Assembly: GCA_013153475.1 (NCBI GenBank)
Contig: JAADEJ010000092.1
Coordinates: 1-38,957, forward strand
DNA: 38,957 nt
Source of the DNA: Campylobacterota bacterium
GTDB taxonomy: Bacteria > Campylobacterota > Campylobacteria > Campylobacterales > Hydrogenimonadaceae
Reading direction: 5' to 3'
Positions 23,539 to 32,466 of the stretch are shown in pieces. The position numbers and the translations under genes are program-made. Position 1 is the first letter of the stretch, and every line of letters begins with the position of its first letter. The notes below the pieces were generated by a model. The model was not told the origin of the DNA. It worked only from the letters and a program-made list of their open reading frames with translations, and searched no databases.

Positions 23539-24474
23539 GTGTATATTTTTGCCGATCGCCTCTACAAAAAAGATGAAATAAAGCTGGATGATCAGAAAAA
23601 ACAGATTGTCTTTACCACTATCGACAACCGGGATATTCACGAATGGCTGACACAGCACCATTTCCCCGAAAGCTTCATCGAGGACATTACCAACGAAGAC
23701 CAGAGTATCGTTTATGAGGAGAACGAGGGCTTTAAAATGGCCATTTTCAAATATTTTGTCTCGGATGAAGAGGACGAACTGCTCTACCACGCCCAAAACG
23801 TCGCCATCATCATGACCGACAACAAGTTCATCTTTTTGGCAAGGGAGCGGCACATCATCAAAGCGGTCATCAACAAACTCTTTCGCCGCTACAAACCCAC
23901 CGACTCCATAGAGTACATCATGTACGTGGTGATTGATATTATGGTCGACCACACCATGCACATCGTGGATCGGATCGACGACCGGCTGGAAGAGATTGAA
24001 GACCGTATCTTCGACGAGACGCTGGATGAGCAGGAGGTGCAAAAGAGCCTCTATTTCGCCCGCCGCACCCTCAACCGTATCGGTAAGGTCTCGGTTCAAC
24101 ACAACGATATTGTCAACAAGATCATCAACCATTTTCCCGTGGTAATCCGCAAAAAACTGCGCTACGAGTTTATCGACCTCAAAGAGCACCTGAGCTTCCT
24201 GATCAACGAATCCAAAACCTACCTGGATCGCACCGGCTATCTTCAGACGCTTTTGATGGGTTTTTTAAGCAACCGCATGAACCAGGCCATGCAAAGACTG
24301 GCGGCCATTTCGCTTATTTTCCTGCCGCTCACCTTTATTGTCGGCAATTACGGCATGAACTTTCATTTCATGCCCGAATTGGAGTGGCGATACGGCTACC
24401 TGGCGGTCTGGGGGTTGAACATCACCATCGCCTGGCTCATTTTCCTTTGGCTGAAAAAGAAGAAGTGGATTTAA
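23539..24474 (+). CDS. corA: CorA-family magnesium/cobalt channel
   Basis: 311-aa CorA/MIT family cation channel: long N-terminal cytoplasmic alpha/beta domain, an acidic helix (DRIDDRLEEIEDRIFDETL), and two C-terminal helices with the selectivity motif YGMN in GNYGMNFHFMPEL and the basic tail WLKKKKWI. As a homopentamer it admits Mg2+ (or Co2+/Ni2+). Start: TTG at 23533 abuts the ribosome binding site GAAAGG, while GTG at 23539 lies 6 nt from it, so GTG is preferred. An ATG at 23525 is in another frame. It is divergent from the glycogen operon and followed by its own promoter-bearing neighbour, so it is probably monocistronic. Confidence 0.92.
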   Translation: MYIFADRLYKKDEIKLDDQKKQIVFTTIDNRDIHEWLTQHHFPESFIEDITNEDQSIVYEENEGFKMAIFKYFVSDEEDELLYHAQNVAIIMTDNKFIFLARERHIIKAVINKLFRRYKPTDSIEYIMYVVIDIMVDHTMHIVDRIDDRLEEIEDRIFDETLDEQEVQKSLYFARRTLNRIGKVSVQHNDIVNKIINHFPVVIRKKLRYEFIDLKEHLSFLINESKTYLDRTGYLQTLLMGFLSNRMNQAMQRLAAISLIFLPLTFIVGNYGMNFHFMPELEWRYGYLAVWGLNITIAWLIFLWLKKKKWI

Positions 24475-24501
24475 TTTAACAACTTTTAATGGTTTTTTCA
24501 C

Positions 24502-24507
24502 TATAAT
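24502..24507 (+). promoter_or_regulatory. Candidate sigma70 -10 box for the ompA-like gene
   Basis: A perfect TATAAT lies 33 nt before the start codon in an AT-rich gap after corA, preceded by a T-rich tract (GGTTTTTTCAC). No good -35 is visible at 17 nt, which is common in Campylobacterota promoters. Confidence 0.6.
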
Positions 24508-24539
24508 CCAGACAAATTCAAGAGTGGAGTGGATACGTG

Positions 24540-25658
24540 ATGAAAAAGAGTGCTACCTTTTTGTTGTTGGGATTGCTGGCGGCGGGAACGTTGTCGGCGC
24601 AGGAATACAAAAACTCGCTGAGTGCGATGCTGGGCGGTTACAGCCCGCTGGATAACGAGTGGGTGGATGACACATTCGCCGTGGGCGCGCGCCTGGGCCT
24701 GATTGAGAGCGATACCCACGGGTTGGAAGTGGAGTGGGACTTTTTAACCAAAACCGACGTCGATCCCGAAGCCGGTACCGGTAAAAGCTACGGCAATTAC
24801 GTCATGGCCAGCTATCTGTATCATTTCGCTCCCCAAAGCGAGGCGCTTCGCCCCTACCTGATCGGCGGTGTGGGCTATGAGACATGGACCAACGGCGATT
24901 TGACCGATGACGGCGTGGCCGCCGTGGGCGCCGGTGTCAAATACGCGCTGAACCAGACTCTTCATCTTCGGGCCGAAGTGCGTGACGTGATCCGCTTTGA
25001 CGACGGCGGCAACAGCCTGCTCTACATGGTGGGATTGAGCGTGCCTTTCAACGCGTTCGGCACGTCCAAATCTCAGGCCTCGACGGCCGAGCCCAAAGAG
25101 ACGGCGGTTGCCCCTCTTGGCTCTTTGGACGCGGATGAAGACGGTGTACTCGATTCACGCGATAAGTGCCCCGACACCCCCATGGGTACCATTGTGGACG
25201 AAAACGGTTGTCCCATGCCCAAGGACAGTGACGGCGACGGCGTGGTGGACGGTGTAGACCAGTGCCCGAACACCCCCGCCGGCTTCAAAGTGGATGCCCA
25301 GGGATGCGCGGTCGGCGTCACGCTCTATCTCCACTTCCCCTTCGATTCGGCCGTTATTCCCACCGATGAGCTGACCGACGTGAAAAAGGTGGCCAAATTT
25401 ATGCAAAAACATCCGCAGGTGACGGCTGAACTGGACGGCCATACCGACAGCATCGGCACAGAAGCGTACAACATGAAGCTCTCCATTCGCCGGGCCAAAG
25501 CGGTAGAGAGAGCGCTGGTCAAATACGGCGTCTCGAAAGATCGCCTGAGCGTCAAAGGGTTTGGCGAGAGCCGCCCCATCGCCCCCAACGACACTGAAGA
25601 GGGACGGGCCAAAAACCGCCGCGTCGAAGTGATTCTGATTCCCGGCGAAGGCCAGTAA
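24540..25658 (+). CDS. OmpA-family outer membrane protein with TSP3 repeats
   Basis: 372-aa outer membrane protein tying the outer membrane to peptidoglycan. Signal peptide 1-20 (cleavage after LSA before QEYKN); an eight-stranded-type barrel to about residue 165; a Pro/Ala linker; two thrombospondin type 3 calcium-binding repeats (DADEDGVLDSRDKCPDTP and DSDGDGVVDGVDQCPNTP, each with paired Cys and acidic loops); and a C-terminal OmpA peptidoglycan-binding domain with LDGHTDSIG, NMKLSIRRA and GFGESRPIAPN plus the KNRRVEV end. The ATG is preceded by an in-frame GTG (24537), and GGAG lies 7-10 nt upstream. Own promoter and terminator indicate a single-gene transcript. Confidence 0.92.
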   Translation: MKKSATFLLLGLLAAGTLSAQEYKNSLSAMLGGYSPLDNEWVDDTFAVGARLGLIESDTHGLEVEWDFLTKTDVDPEAGTGKSYGNYVMASYLYHFAPQSEALRPYLIGGVGYETWTNGDLTDDGVAAVGAGVKYALNQTLHLRAEVRDVIRFDDGGNSLLYMVGLSVPFNAFGTSKSQASTAEPKETAVAPLGSLDADEDGVLDSRDKCPDTPMGTIVDENGCPMPKDSDGDGVVDGVDQCPNTPAGFKVDAQGCAVGVTLYLHFPFDSAVIPTDELTDVKKVAKFMQKHPQVTAELDGHTDSIGTEAYNMKLSIRRAKAVERALVKYGVSKDRLSVKGFGESRPIAPNDTEEGRAKNRRVEVILIPGEGQ

Positions 25659-25668
25659 GTTCTCTCAC

Positions 25669-25701
25669 TCTCCCCTACGGGGAGAACTCTCTTTCTTTTT
25701 T
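25669..25701 (+). terminator. Intrinsic terminator after the ompA-like gene
   Basis: A 7-bp perfect stem TCTCCCC / GGGGAGA closes a TAC loop (25669-25685) and is followed, after ACTCTC, by a T-rich run TTTCTTTTTT. It starts 11 nt after the stop codon. Classic rho-independent form on the plus strand. Confidence 0.85.
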
Positions 25702-25715
25702 CTCTCTCTTTACGT

Positions 25716-25721
25716 TACAAT
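25716..25721 (+). promoter_or_regulatory. Candidate -10 box for mgtE
   Basis: TACAAT lies 28 nt before the mgtE ATG, just after the terminator T-run, which supplies a T-rich upstream region rather than a clear -35. GGGGAGG (25736-25742) is the strong ribosome binding site of mgtE. Confidence 0.45.
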
Positions 25722-25748
25722 CCGCCCAAAATTTCGGGGAGGTAAGCC

Positions 25749-27113
25749 ATGGAACGCGCGATTGATGAACTGGTAGCCGAGATCGAACGGCGTATCCGCC
25801 TCTTTCAGGAAGGGTTGGACGAAAACGCGCAGGCTTATGAGATCGCCGAACTGTTGGAAGCGGTTCGCGAACAGGACAAAGAGGCCTACCTGCGCCTGCT
25901 TACGTCACTGCCCGAAGAGCTCAAGGCGGACGTACTGGCCGAGCTCTCCAAAAACGCCCAGGAAGATGCGCTGGAGGCCATCGACGCCACGGAGTTGGCC
26001 GACATCATCGAGGAGATGGATACCGACGACGCGGCCGATATTGTCCAGCATCTGGAGGAGATGGACGAGGAGAAGGCCGAGGAGATTCTTGAGAAGATCG
26101 ACGAAGAGGACAGCCGGGTTATCCGAGAGCTTATCAGCTACGAAGAGGATGAGGCCGGCGCCCACATGCAGACCGAGCTCTTCAAGGCCTACATCGACGA
26201 AACGGTGGGCGAGTCGATCAAACGCCTCAAAGAGATGAAGAACAAAGAGGGGTTGGACAACGCCTACCACGTCTTCATTGTTGACGCGCATGACCGGTTT
26301 TTGGGCATGATGCCCATGGAAGATCTGGTCTTACACGGCCCCCAGGAGATTTACCGTAACATTTTGGAAAAAGAGGGGGCACTGACAGTCTCCATTCACC
26401 CCAAAGATCCTATTGACAAAGTGATCGAACTGGCAGGCAATTACAACATGAACGTCATTCCCGTGGTGGATGATTTCAATATTTTGCTCGGTCGTATCAC
26501 GGCTGATGATATCTACGATTTGATGGAGAAGCAGGCGACCGACCAGATCTACGGCATGGCCGGGGTTGAAGAGGAGTCCGAGGAGAGCGAAAATATCCTG
26601 GAGGCTGGAAAGAGCCGGGCTATCTGGCTTGGGATCAACCTGCTTACCGCCATTGCCGCTTCCGTTGTCATCGGGTTTTTTGATCAGACCATCCAGTCGG
26701 TGGTGGCGCTGGCGGTTTTGATGCCCATTGTCGCCTCCATGGGCGGCAACGCCGGCACCCAGTCACTTACCGTCACGGTGCGCCAGCTTGCCCTTGGCGA
26801 GATCTCCCCCACCGAAGCCAAACGGGTCATTGTCAAGGAGGTTCTGCTCTCTTTGGGCAACGGCCTGCTCTACGCGGTGGTCATGGGGCTCATCGCCTGG
26901 GTCTGGTTCAAGATGCCGATGCTGGGCGTGGTGATCGCGCTTTCTATGGTGATCAACCTGTTGGCCGCCGGCTTTTTCGGGGCTACCATTCCGCTGGTGC
27001 TCAAAGGGCTGGGCATCGACCCGGCCGTGGGCTCGACGGTACTGCTGACCACCGTGACCGACGTGGTGGGCTTTTTCAGCTTTTTGGGGCTGGCGTCGCT
27101 GATGCTGTTGTGA
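25749..27113 (+). CDS. mgtE: MgtE-family magnesium channel
   Basis: 454-aa dimeric Mg2+ channel. Order: MgtE N-terminal helical domain (1 to about 125, with repeated acidic segments such as EEMDTDDAADIVQHLEEMDEE), tandem CBS domains (about 130-255, VIPVVDDFNILLGRIT), then five membrane helices from about 290, including MPIVASMGGNAGTQSL and the Asp-containing pore helix near the C-terminus (TTVTDVVGFF). Mg2+ binding between the N, CBS and plug regions closes the channel in studied homologues. A strong ribosome binding site supports the ATG. The stop is separated by a single base from the ATG of the glycosidase-like gene. Confidence 0.95.
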   Translation: MERAIDELVAEIERRIRLFQEGLDENAQAYEIAELLEAVREQDKEAYLRLLTSLPEELKADVLAELSKNAQEDALEAIDATELADIIEEMDTDDAADIVQHLEEMDEEKAEEILEKIDEEDSRVIRELISYEEDEAGAHMQTELFKAYIDETVGESIKRLKEMKNKEGLDNAYHVFIVDAHDRFLGMMPMEDLVLHGPQEIYRNILEKEGALTVSIHPKDPIDKVIELAGNYNMNVIPVVDDFNILLGRITADDIYDLMEKQATDQIYGMAGVEEESEESENILEAGKSRAIWLGINLLTAIAASVVIGFFDQTIQSVVALAVLMPIVASMGGNAGTQSLTVTVRQLALGEISPTEAKRVIVKEVLLSLGNGLLYAVVMGLIAWVWFKMPMLGVVIALSMVINLLAAGFFGATIPLVLKGLGIDPAVGSTVLLTTVTDVVGFFSFLGLASLMLL

Positions 27114-27114
27114 G

Positions 27115-28722
27115 ATGAAAAAGCCGCTCTTTAGCCAAACCTTCACCGCCGCCGTCGCGCGGGCAAATCCTTTTAATGAAGTGGAGCTGGATGTCGTTTT
27201 TAGGCACGAAAGCGGCCAAAGCTGGAAAGTACCGGCCTTCTGGCGGGGCGGCAAGAGGTGGGAGGTGCGCTTCTACGCCCCCCTGCCCGGTTGTTATGAA
27301 GCCCGTACCCACTGCTCGGACCCTGCCGATAGCGGTCTTCATGCTATCACGTTTGACTTTACCATCAGCGATGCCGCCTACGAACACCCCCTCTATCGAC
27401 ACGGACGGCTAAAGACGGAAGAGAGGCGATTCGTATACGAAGACGGCACGCCCTTTACCTGGCTGGGCGATACCTGGTGGATGGCCCTGGGGCGCATGGA
27501 CACCCAAGAGATTGCCGAACTGGCCAAATTAAGAAAAGAGCAGGGATTTACCCTGGTGCAATTAGTGGCCGGCCTCTTTCCCGATATGGCCCCTTTCGAT
27601 CCAAGAGGCGGCGGGGAAGAGGGGTTTGTGTGGCAAAAGGGGTTTGAGGCCGTCAACCCCGCCTGGTTTGACGAAGCCGACAAAAAGCTGGAGCAGATTA
27701 TAGATGCGGGCCTGACGCCGGTCATTCTGGGAGGCTGGGGGTATTATCTTGGTTTCATGGGCGAAGAGCGGATGCGCCGTCATTGGCGCTACCTGATCGC
27801 CCGCTGGGGCGCCTGGCCCGTGATTTGGGTGGCCGCCGGCGAGGTGAGTATGCCCTGGTATCTTAGCCAAAATCGTGAGCGTGAACACCGGGCGTTGAAA
27901 GAGGGGTGGAGCCGAATGTGCGCCTATATTCGCCAAATCGATCCCTACGACCGCCTTTTGTCGGCCCACCCTTCCCATATGGCCCACCGGGAGCTAAGCG
28001 ACCCCTCCTCTTTGGATTTTGAGATGCTTCAAACCGGTCACGGCGATGAGGAGAGCGTGCGAAGCGCCGCCATCACCGTGGCCGAGGCGCAAAGAGAAGT
28101 GTCAAACAAACCGGTCGTCATGGCGGAAGTGACATATGAGGGTATTTTGGGACGCAACGGCGCGGATGTGGTGGAAAAAGCCTTTTGGGTCAGTATATTA
28201 AACGGCGCCTCCGGCTTTACCTACGGCGCCAACGGCATCTGGCAGGTCAACCGCCCCGATAGGCCTTTCGGCAAGAGCCCAAGCGGCGGTGACTGGGGTA
28301 AAACGCCCTGGCGCGAAGCGATGACCCTGCCCGGCGCCCAAAGGGTCGGGGCGGGTATGCGTTTTTTGCAAGAGATGAGCGAATTGCCTTTGACACCCTG
28401 TGAACAAAACGCCTGGCCGTTTGGCAAACAGGAGACCTTGGAGGGCCCCTTTTTCGCGCGAAACGGCAAACGGCTTTTGGTTTGTTACGGAAGTGACGGC
28501 GGTTTTTTGCGCCGTATTTTCGGATTTAGATTTCACGATCTACTGCCAAATAGCCGTTACCGGATTGATTGTTTCAATCCCCAAACCGGTGAAAAAACAT
28601 TTCTAAAAACGGTTGTCAGCGACCAAAAAGGCGACCTTGTCGTTCGGCACCGTTTCCTTGCAAAAAGCCGTGTGCTGGCCCTGGTGCTTGAGCCAACCGA
28701 CAAGAAAAGTACGCTATACTAA
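27115..28722 (+). CDS. DUF4038 (apiosidase-like) glycoside hydrolase family protein
   Basis: 535-aa protein with three recognisable parts: an N-terminal beta domain of DUF5060 type (about 1-90), a TIM-barrel catalytic domain of DUF4038 type (about 95-430) starting VYEDGTPFTWLGDTWWMALG, and a C-terminal beta domain of collagen-binding-like type (about 440-535). Candidate catalytic acids are Glu in AAGEVSMPW and Glu in VVMAEVTYEG, at the ends of barrel strands as in clan GH-A. Characterised relatives cleave apiose or other rare sugars (GH140). There is no signal peptide, so it seems cytoplasmic, unlike most degradative relatives. It follows mgtE by 1 nt and precedes the O-antigen exporter by 20 nt. 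Substrate unknown. Confidence 0.72.
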   Translation: MKKPLFSQTFTAAVARANPFNEVELDVVFRHESGQSWKVPAFWRGGKRWEVRFYAPLPGCYEARTHCSDPADSGLHAITFDFTISDAAYEHPLYRHGRLKTEERRFVYEDGTPFTWLGDTWWMALGRMDTQEIAELAKLRKEQGFTLVQLVAGLFPDMAPFDPRGGGEEGFVWQKGFEAVNPAWFDEADKKLEQIIDAGLTPVILGGWGYYLGFMGEERMRRHWRYLIARWGAWPVIWVAAGEVSMPWYLSQNREREHRALKEGWSRMCAYIRQIDPYDRLLSAHPSHMAHRELSDPSSLDFEMLQTGHGDEESVRSAAITVAEAQREVSNKPVVMAEVTYEGILGRNGADVVEKAFWVSILNGASGFTYGANGIWQVNRPDRPFGKSPSGGDWGKTPWREAMTLPGAQRVGAGMRFLQEMSELPLTPCEQNAWPFGKQETLEGPFFARNGKRLLVCYGSDGGFLRRIFGFRFHDLLPNSRYRIDCFNPQTGEKTFLKTVVSDQKGDLVVRHRFLAKSRVLALVLEPTDKKSTLY

Positions 28723-28742
28723 AAAGAAAACGGAAAGCCGGT

Positions 28743-29534
28743 TTGTATGAGTTTTTAAAAGCGATTGTACAGAATCGCAAACTGATTTTCTCTTTGACAA
28801 AAAACGACTTCAAACAGCGTTATGTCGGCAATATGCTCGGCATCGCCTGGGCGTTTATCCAGCCGACGGCGACTGTTTTGATCTTCTGGTTCGTTTTTCA
28901 GGTGGGCTTCAAGTCCAAGCCTGTCGGCGACTTTCCCTTTATTCTCTGGCTCGTTGCCGGTATGTTCCCCTGGTTTTACTTCTCCGAGGGTCTGGCCAGC
29001 GGCACCAACAGTATCATCGCCAATAGCTTTCTGGTCAAAAAGGTGCGATTTCAGGTCAACCTTTTGCCTGTCATCCCCCTGCTTTCGGCGTTGGCCGTGC
29101 ATCTTTTTTTCATCTTTTTCATGTATGGCATGTACCTCTATTACGGTATCAGCCCGTCATGGTATTGGTTACAGGTCTTTTACTACCTTTTTGCGTTGAC
29201 GCTCCTTTTGCTCGGTCTTTCGTGGATCACCGCTTCCATCGTGGTCTTTTTTAGAGACATGGGGCAGATTGTCGGGATGTTTTTACAGTTTGGCTTTTGG
29301 CTAACCCCAATCTTTTGGTCCATTGATATTCTGCCTGCCAAATACCACAAAATCATCGCCCTCAATCCTTTGGTCTATATCATAGAAGGGTACCGTGACA
29401 GCATGATTCACCATGTCGGATTTTGGGAAAAGCCCGGCATGACGCTCTATTACTGGAGCGTCACCCTGGCCATTTTCGCCCTGGGCGCCTTGACGTTCAG
29501 GCGACTTCGACCCCACTTCGCGGATGTGCTTTGA
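28743..29534 (+). CDS. wzm: ABC-2 type polysaccharide exporter, membrane subunit (Wzm-like)
   Basis: 263-aa inner membrane permease that, with Wzt, exports undecaprenyl-linked O-polysaccharide to the periplasm. An amphipathic N-terminus (LIFSLTKNDFKQRYVGNMLGIAW, typical of this family) is followed by six predicted helices and the conserved FFRDMGQIVGMFLQFGFWLTPIFW segment. The start is TTG at 28743: no in-frame ATG lies nearby, the ATG at 28747 is out of frame, and GGAAAG is correctly spaced. The stop overlaps the Wzt start (TGATG), consistent with equal subunit production. A TATACT at 28715-28720 could be a -10, without a good -35. Confidence 0.92.
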   Translation: MYEFLKAIVQNRKLIFSLTKNDFKQRYVGNMLGIAWAFIQPTATVLIFWFVFQVGFKSKPVGDFPFILWLVAGMFPWFYFSEGLASGTNSIIANSFLVKKVRFQVNLLPVIPLLSALAVHLFFIFFMYGMYLYYGISPSWYWLQVFYYLFALTLLLLGLSWITASIVVFFRDMGQIVGMFLQFGFWLTPIFWSIDILPAKYHKIIALNPLVYIIEGYRDSMIHHVGFWEKPGMTLYYWSVTLAIFALGALTFRRLRPHFADVL

Positions 29535-30817
29535 TGAATAAAACCCTTGCCGTTCGGGTCAAAAACCTGACAAAAATCTATCATCTATATGACAACCCTC
29601 AGGATCGCCTGAAAGAGGCTTTGCACCCTTTCAAAAAGAGCTACCACCACGATTTTTATGCCCTCAAAGATGTCTCTTTTGACATTTACCGGGGGGAGAC
29701 GGTGGGTATTGTGGGCAAAAACGGCGCCGGTAAGTCAACATTGCTTAAGATGATTACCGGCGTGCTGACCCCCTCTTCGGGGCAGATCGAGACCCGTGGA
29801 ACCATCGCCTCTTTGCTGGAACTTGGAGCCGGCTTCAACCCGGAGATGACGGGGTTGGAGAATATCTATCTCAACGGCACGCTGATGGGGTTGGAAAAAG
29901 AGGAGATCGAGCGAAAGCTTGACGCGATTCTCGCTTTTGCCGATATCGGCGAGTTTATCCACCAGCCGGTCAAGATGTACAGCTCCGGGATGTTCGCGCG
30001 GCTGGCCTTTTCTGTTTCCATCAACGTCGAACCCGATATATTGATTGTCGATGAGGCGCTGAGTGTGGGGGATATGGCGTTTCAGATGAAATGCTTCAAA
30101 AAATTCCAGGAGTTTCAGGAGCAAAATCGCACCATTCTTTTTGTCACCCACGCGCTCGATACGGTTATTCGCTACTGCAATCGCGGTATGGTAATCGACG
30201 AAGGCAAACTGCTATGCGACGCGGACGCCAAAACGGCGGTGGATACCTTTAAAAAAGTTTTGACGGGCACGCTTCACAGCGCTGTTTCTACCGATTCTGT
30301 CGAAGAGAAAAAAACGGAGTCACTCAAAGAGCGACGTCTGCGAGACTATTTTGACGACCACGGTGAACTGGACAGTTACGGCAATATGCGGGCCGAGATT
30401 ATCGATTTCGGTCTGCTGGACGAAGAGAATCAGCCCGTCAAAGCGCTCGATTATGACGCCCCTTTTACGATTGTGATGCGCGTCAGGTTCCACGCGGATG
30501 TGGAAGAGCCCATCTTCGCCTTTACCGTCAAAGATACCAAAGGGCTGGAGATTACCGGCACCAATACCATGATGAAACATCACCATACCGGACATTACAA
30601 AGCCGGCGATGAAATTACCGTCACGTTTACGCAGTCGGCCAACCTTCAGATAGGGCAATACGCCCTCTCACTGGGATGTGTCGGTATCAACGAAAGCGGC
30701 ATTGTCGTCTATCACCGGCTCTATGACGCCATTCTCTTTGAGGTGATCGGTTCGGCCAATATGGTCGGGTTTTTCGATTTACACAGTGAGATAACCCTAC
30801 AGACAGATGCCAACTAA
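29534..30817 (+). CDS. wzt: ABC polysaccharide exporter, ATPase with carbohydrate-binding C-terminal domain (Wzt-like)
   Basis: 427-aa ATPase energising O-polysaccharide export. Walker A GKNGAGKS (61-68), signature SSGM (150-153) in MYSSGMFARLAFS, Walker B ILIVDE (169-174), switch His in VTHALD. After a linker, residues about 270-427 form the immunoglobulin-like Wzt C-terminal domain (IVMRVRFHADVEEPIFAFTVKD, GLEITGTN, IGQYALSLGC). In E. coli O8/O9a this domain recognises the capped non-reducing end of the chain and licenses export. Its presence predicts a terminal modification, fitting the methyltransferase and kinase-like domain downstream. The frame opens at 29423, but ATG 29534 is chosen from the overlap with wzm and the family N-terminus. 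Confidence 0.94.
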   Translation: MNKTLAVRVKNLTKIYHLYDNPQDRLKEALHPFKKSYHHDFYALKDVSFDIYRGETVGIVGKNGAGKSTLLKMITGVLTPSSGQIETRGTIASLLELGAGFNPEMTGLENIYLNGTLMGLEKEEIERKLDAILAFADIGEFIHQPVKMYSSGMFARLAFSVSINVEPDILIVDEALSVGDMAFQMKCFKKFQEFQEQNRTILFVTHALDTVIRYCNRGMVIDEGKLLCDADAKTAVDTFKKVLTGTLHSAVSTDSVEEKKTESLKERRLRDYFDDHGELDSYGNMRAEIIDFGLLDEENQPVKALDYDAPFTIVMRVRFHADVEEPIFAFTVKDTKGLEITGTNTMMKHHHTGHYKAGDEITVTFTQSANLQIGQYALSLGCVGINESGIVVYHRLYDAILFEVIGSANMVGFFDLHSEITLQTDAN

Positions 30818-32393
30818 CGTATCGACTTTTCTGAATGACAGGAAAGTTTTCTGGACTTTACTTTTTTTTACGCTTTTAACGCTCTTTTTTTCCCATCCGT
30901 TCATGAAATACCCATTCGATATGTACAAGTTGCAACTGCGACTGGACCATTTTTTACTCCATCCGGACGACCTTCCGCACTATGGCAAGCATTACTGGAT
31001 CTATGCGTGGGCCCACCTTTTTCGATGGCTTGGTATCGGTACGGAAGAGATATTCGAACGGGTCTATATCATTCACAGAACACAGATCATTTTTACGTTT
31101 TTTTCACTTTTTTATCTCTCGTATACATTGGCCGAAAAACTTTTTCGTCAGGCTCTGACAAAGACCCATGCCCTCTACCTCGCCTATGTTGCCACCCTTT
31201 TATGGTTTCTCTTCTTTGCGACGGCATCCGTGGGCGAACACCATGTCTGGATTCAGTGGTACTCCATCAACTATCAGATCGCATTGCCGATGGTTCTTTT
31301 GGCTCTGGCGTTGACCATCCGTATTCTTTTTGATCCCCTCGATACGAAAAAACGGCTCCTCTACCTCTGTTTGACGCTCTTCCTTCTACTCATCGTCGGT
31401 GTCATTCACACCATGGAGTTGATCTACTATTTTCTCTATCTTTTCACGCTTTTGTTACTCTTTTACCGCCCTGTTTTTGCCATATTACGCCGCCGTCCCC
31501 TGCTTTCACTCACCGTCTTTGTTCTTTTTGGCGTGTCGGTTTATTATCTGGTTTTTTTTGTCGTTCCAACCTTTACCCATCGTAAAATTCTTTTGATTCA
31601 CTATCTTGCCAATCACGACTTTGCAGGATTGAAAGCGAAGATACTGCGTGACGGTCATATGTTGTTGTCAAAATTCAACCGTTCCTGGACCAGTGTACAT
31701 CTTCTTTATCCTGCCTCTTTGCTATTATGGACGTTGATGCTCCTTTCCCGGCCCTTTGCCCATCGGCTGAACCTGCCGTCGTTTGACCGGCGTTTCTGGT
31801 TTTTTCTGGTGGTGACATCTTTATTCGCCTATATTCCGCTCAACCTCTACACCGCCGGTGTGGCCTCATCGGTAACCTATCTAATCGTCACTTATCGCTT
31901 TTACTTCTCTTCCTTGATCTTTCTGGCCCTGCCCTTTACGACCTACTATTTTCTCTATCCCTTTTTCAAACGCAGGCCGGGCTACTGGATCGTGGCGGTT
32001 TTCGTTTTGGAAGTGGCCATCTGTGTTACGCTTTCCAAAGTGACCGACCGTTATCACCATAACTTCGCGAAAAACGTTGCCGCCTTTTTCCAACTTTTCG
32101 ATGAACGGGCCAGCGGTTATCAACTCTCCGCAAAACAAAGGGCGCAAATCGGCCGGATTCTCTTGCGTTACGGTTCAAAAAAAGCGCTTGCCGATACAAA
32201 AATATTCGCCCGGGAAGATATCGCCTTTGTCATACGACACGTCTACGGCTATCGTAACGTCTACCTGCCCGGTCACTGGAACGGCAGGCACATTAACGTA
32301 AACGGCTATCTCGAGGCATACCGTAAGTATAAAGGCAAAAAGGTTCTGATACCGGTTCCTCCCGGTTTTCCAGAATATACCCCTTACCATTGA
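30807..32393 (+). CDS. Polytopic membrane protein, possible GT-C-type glycosyltransferase
   Basis: 528-aa protein with about ten hydrophobic helices and no match that I recognise to a named family. After the first helix comes a large polar loop with acidic and aromatic residues (PFDMYKLQLRLDHFLL, HPDDLPHYGKHYW), the position where GT-C glycosyltransferases carry their catalytic acid. A soluble C-terminal tail of about 95 residues ends the protein. It overlaps the wzt end by 11 nt, so it belongs to the exporter operon. It is AT-richer than the glycogen genes. O-antigen modification or polymer assembly in the membrane is a guess from context; a flippase- or ligase-like role cannot be excluded. 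Confidence 0.6.
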   Translation: MPTNVSTFLNDRKVFWTLLFFTLLTLFFSHPFMKYPFDMYKLQLRLDHFLLHPDDLPHYGKHYWIYAWAHLFRWLGIGTEEIFERVYIIHRTQIIFTFFSLFYLSYTLAEKLFRQALTKTHALYLAYVATLLWFLFFATASVGEHHVWIQWYSINYQIALPMVLLALALTIRILFDPLDTKKRLLYLCLTLFLLLIVGVIHTMELIYYFLYLFTLLLLFYRPVFAILRRRPLLSLTVFVLFGVSVYYLVFFVVPTFTHRKILLIHYLANHDFAGLKAKILRDGHMLLSKFNRSWTSVHLLYPASLLLWTLMLLSRPFAHRLNLPSFDRRFWFFLVVTSLFAYIPLNLYTAGVASSVTYLIVTYRFYFSSLIFLALPFTTYYFLYPFFKRRPGYWIVAVFVLEVAICVTLSKVTDRYHHNFAKNVAAFFQLFDERASGYQLSAKQRAQIGRILLRYGSKKALADTKIFAREDIAFVIRHVYGYRNVYLPGHWNGRHINVNGYLEAYRKYKGKKVLIPVPPGFPEYTPYH

Positions 32394-32429
32394 GAAAGCC
32401 GGATAACGATCTTTTTATCTGATTTTCCC

Positions 32430-32435
32430 TATAAT
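32430..32435 (+). promoter_or_regulatory. Candidate -10 box upstream of the methyltransferase
   Basis: TATAAT lies 32 nt before the methyltransferase ATG in a 73-nt gap, preceded by the T-rich stretch CTTTTTATCTGATTTTCCC. No terminator was found in front of it, so it would be an additional internal promoter. Confidence 0.5.
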
Positions 32436-32466
32436 AAAACAAAATACCGACGCAAAGAGAGACGCG

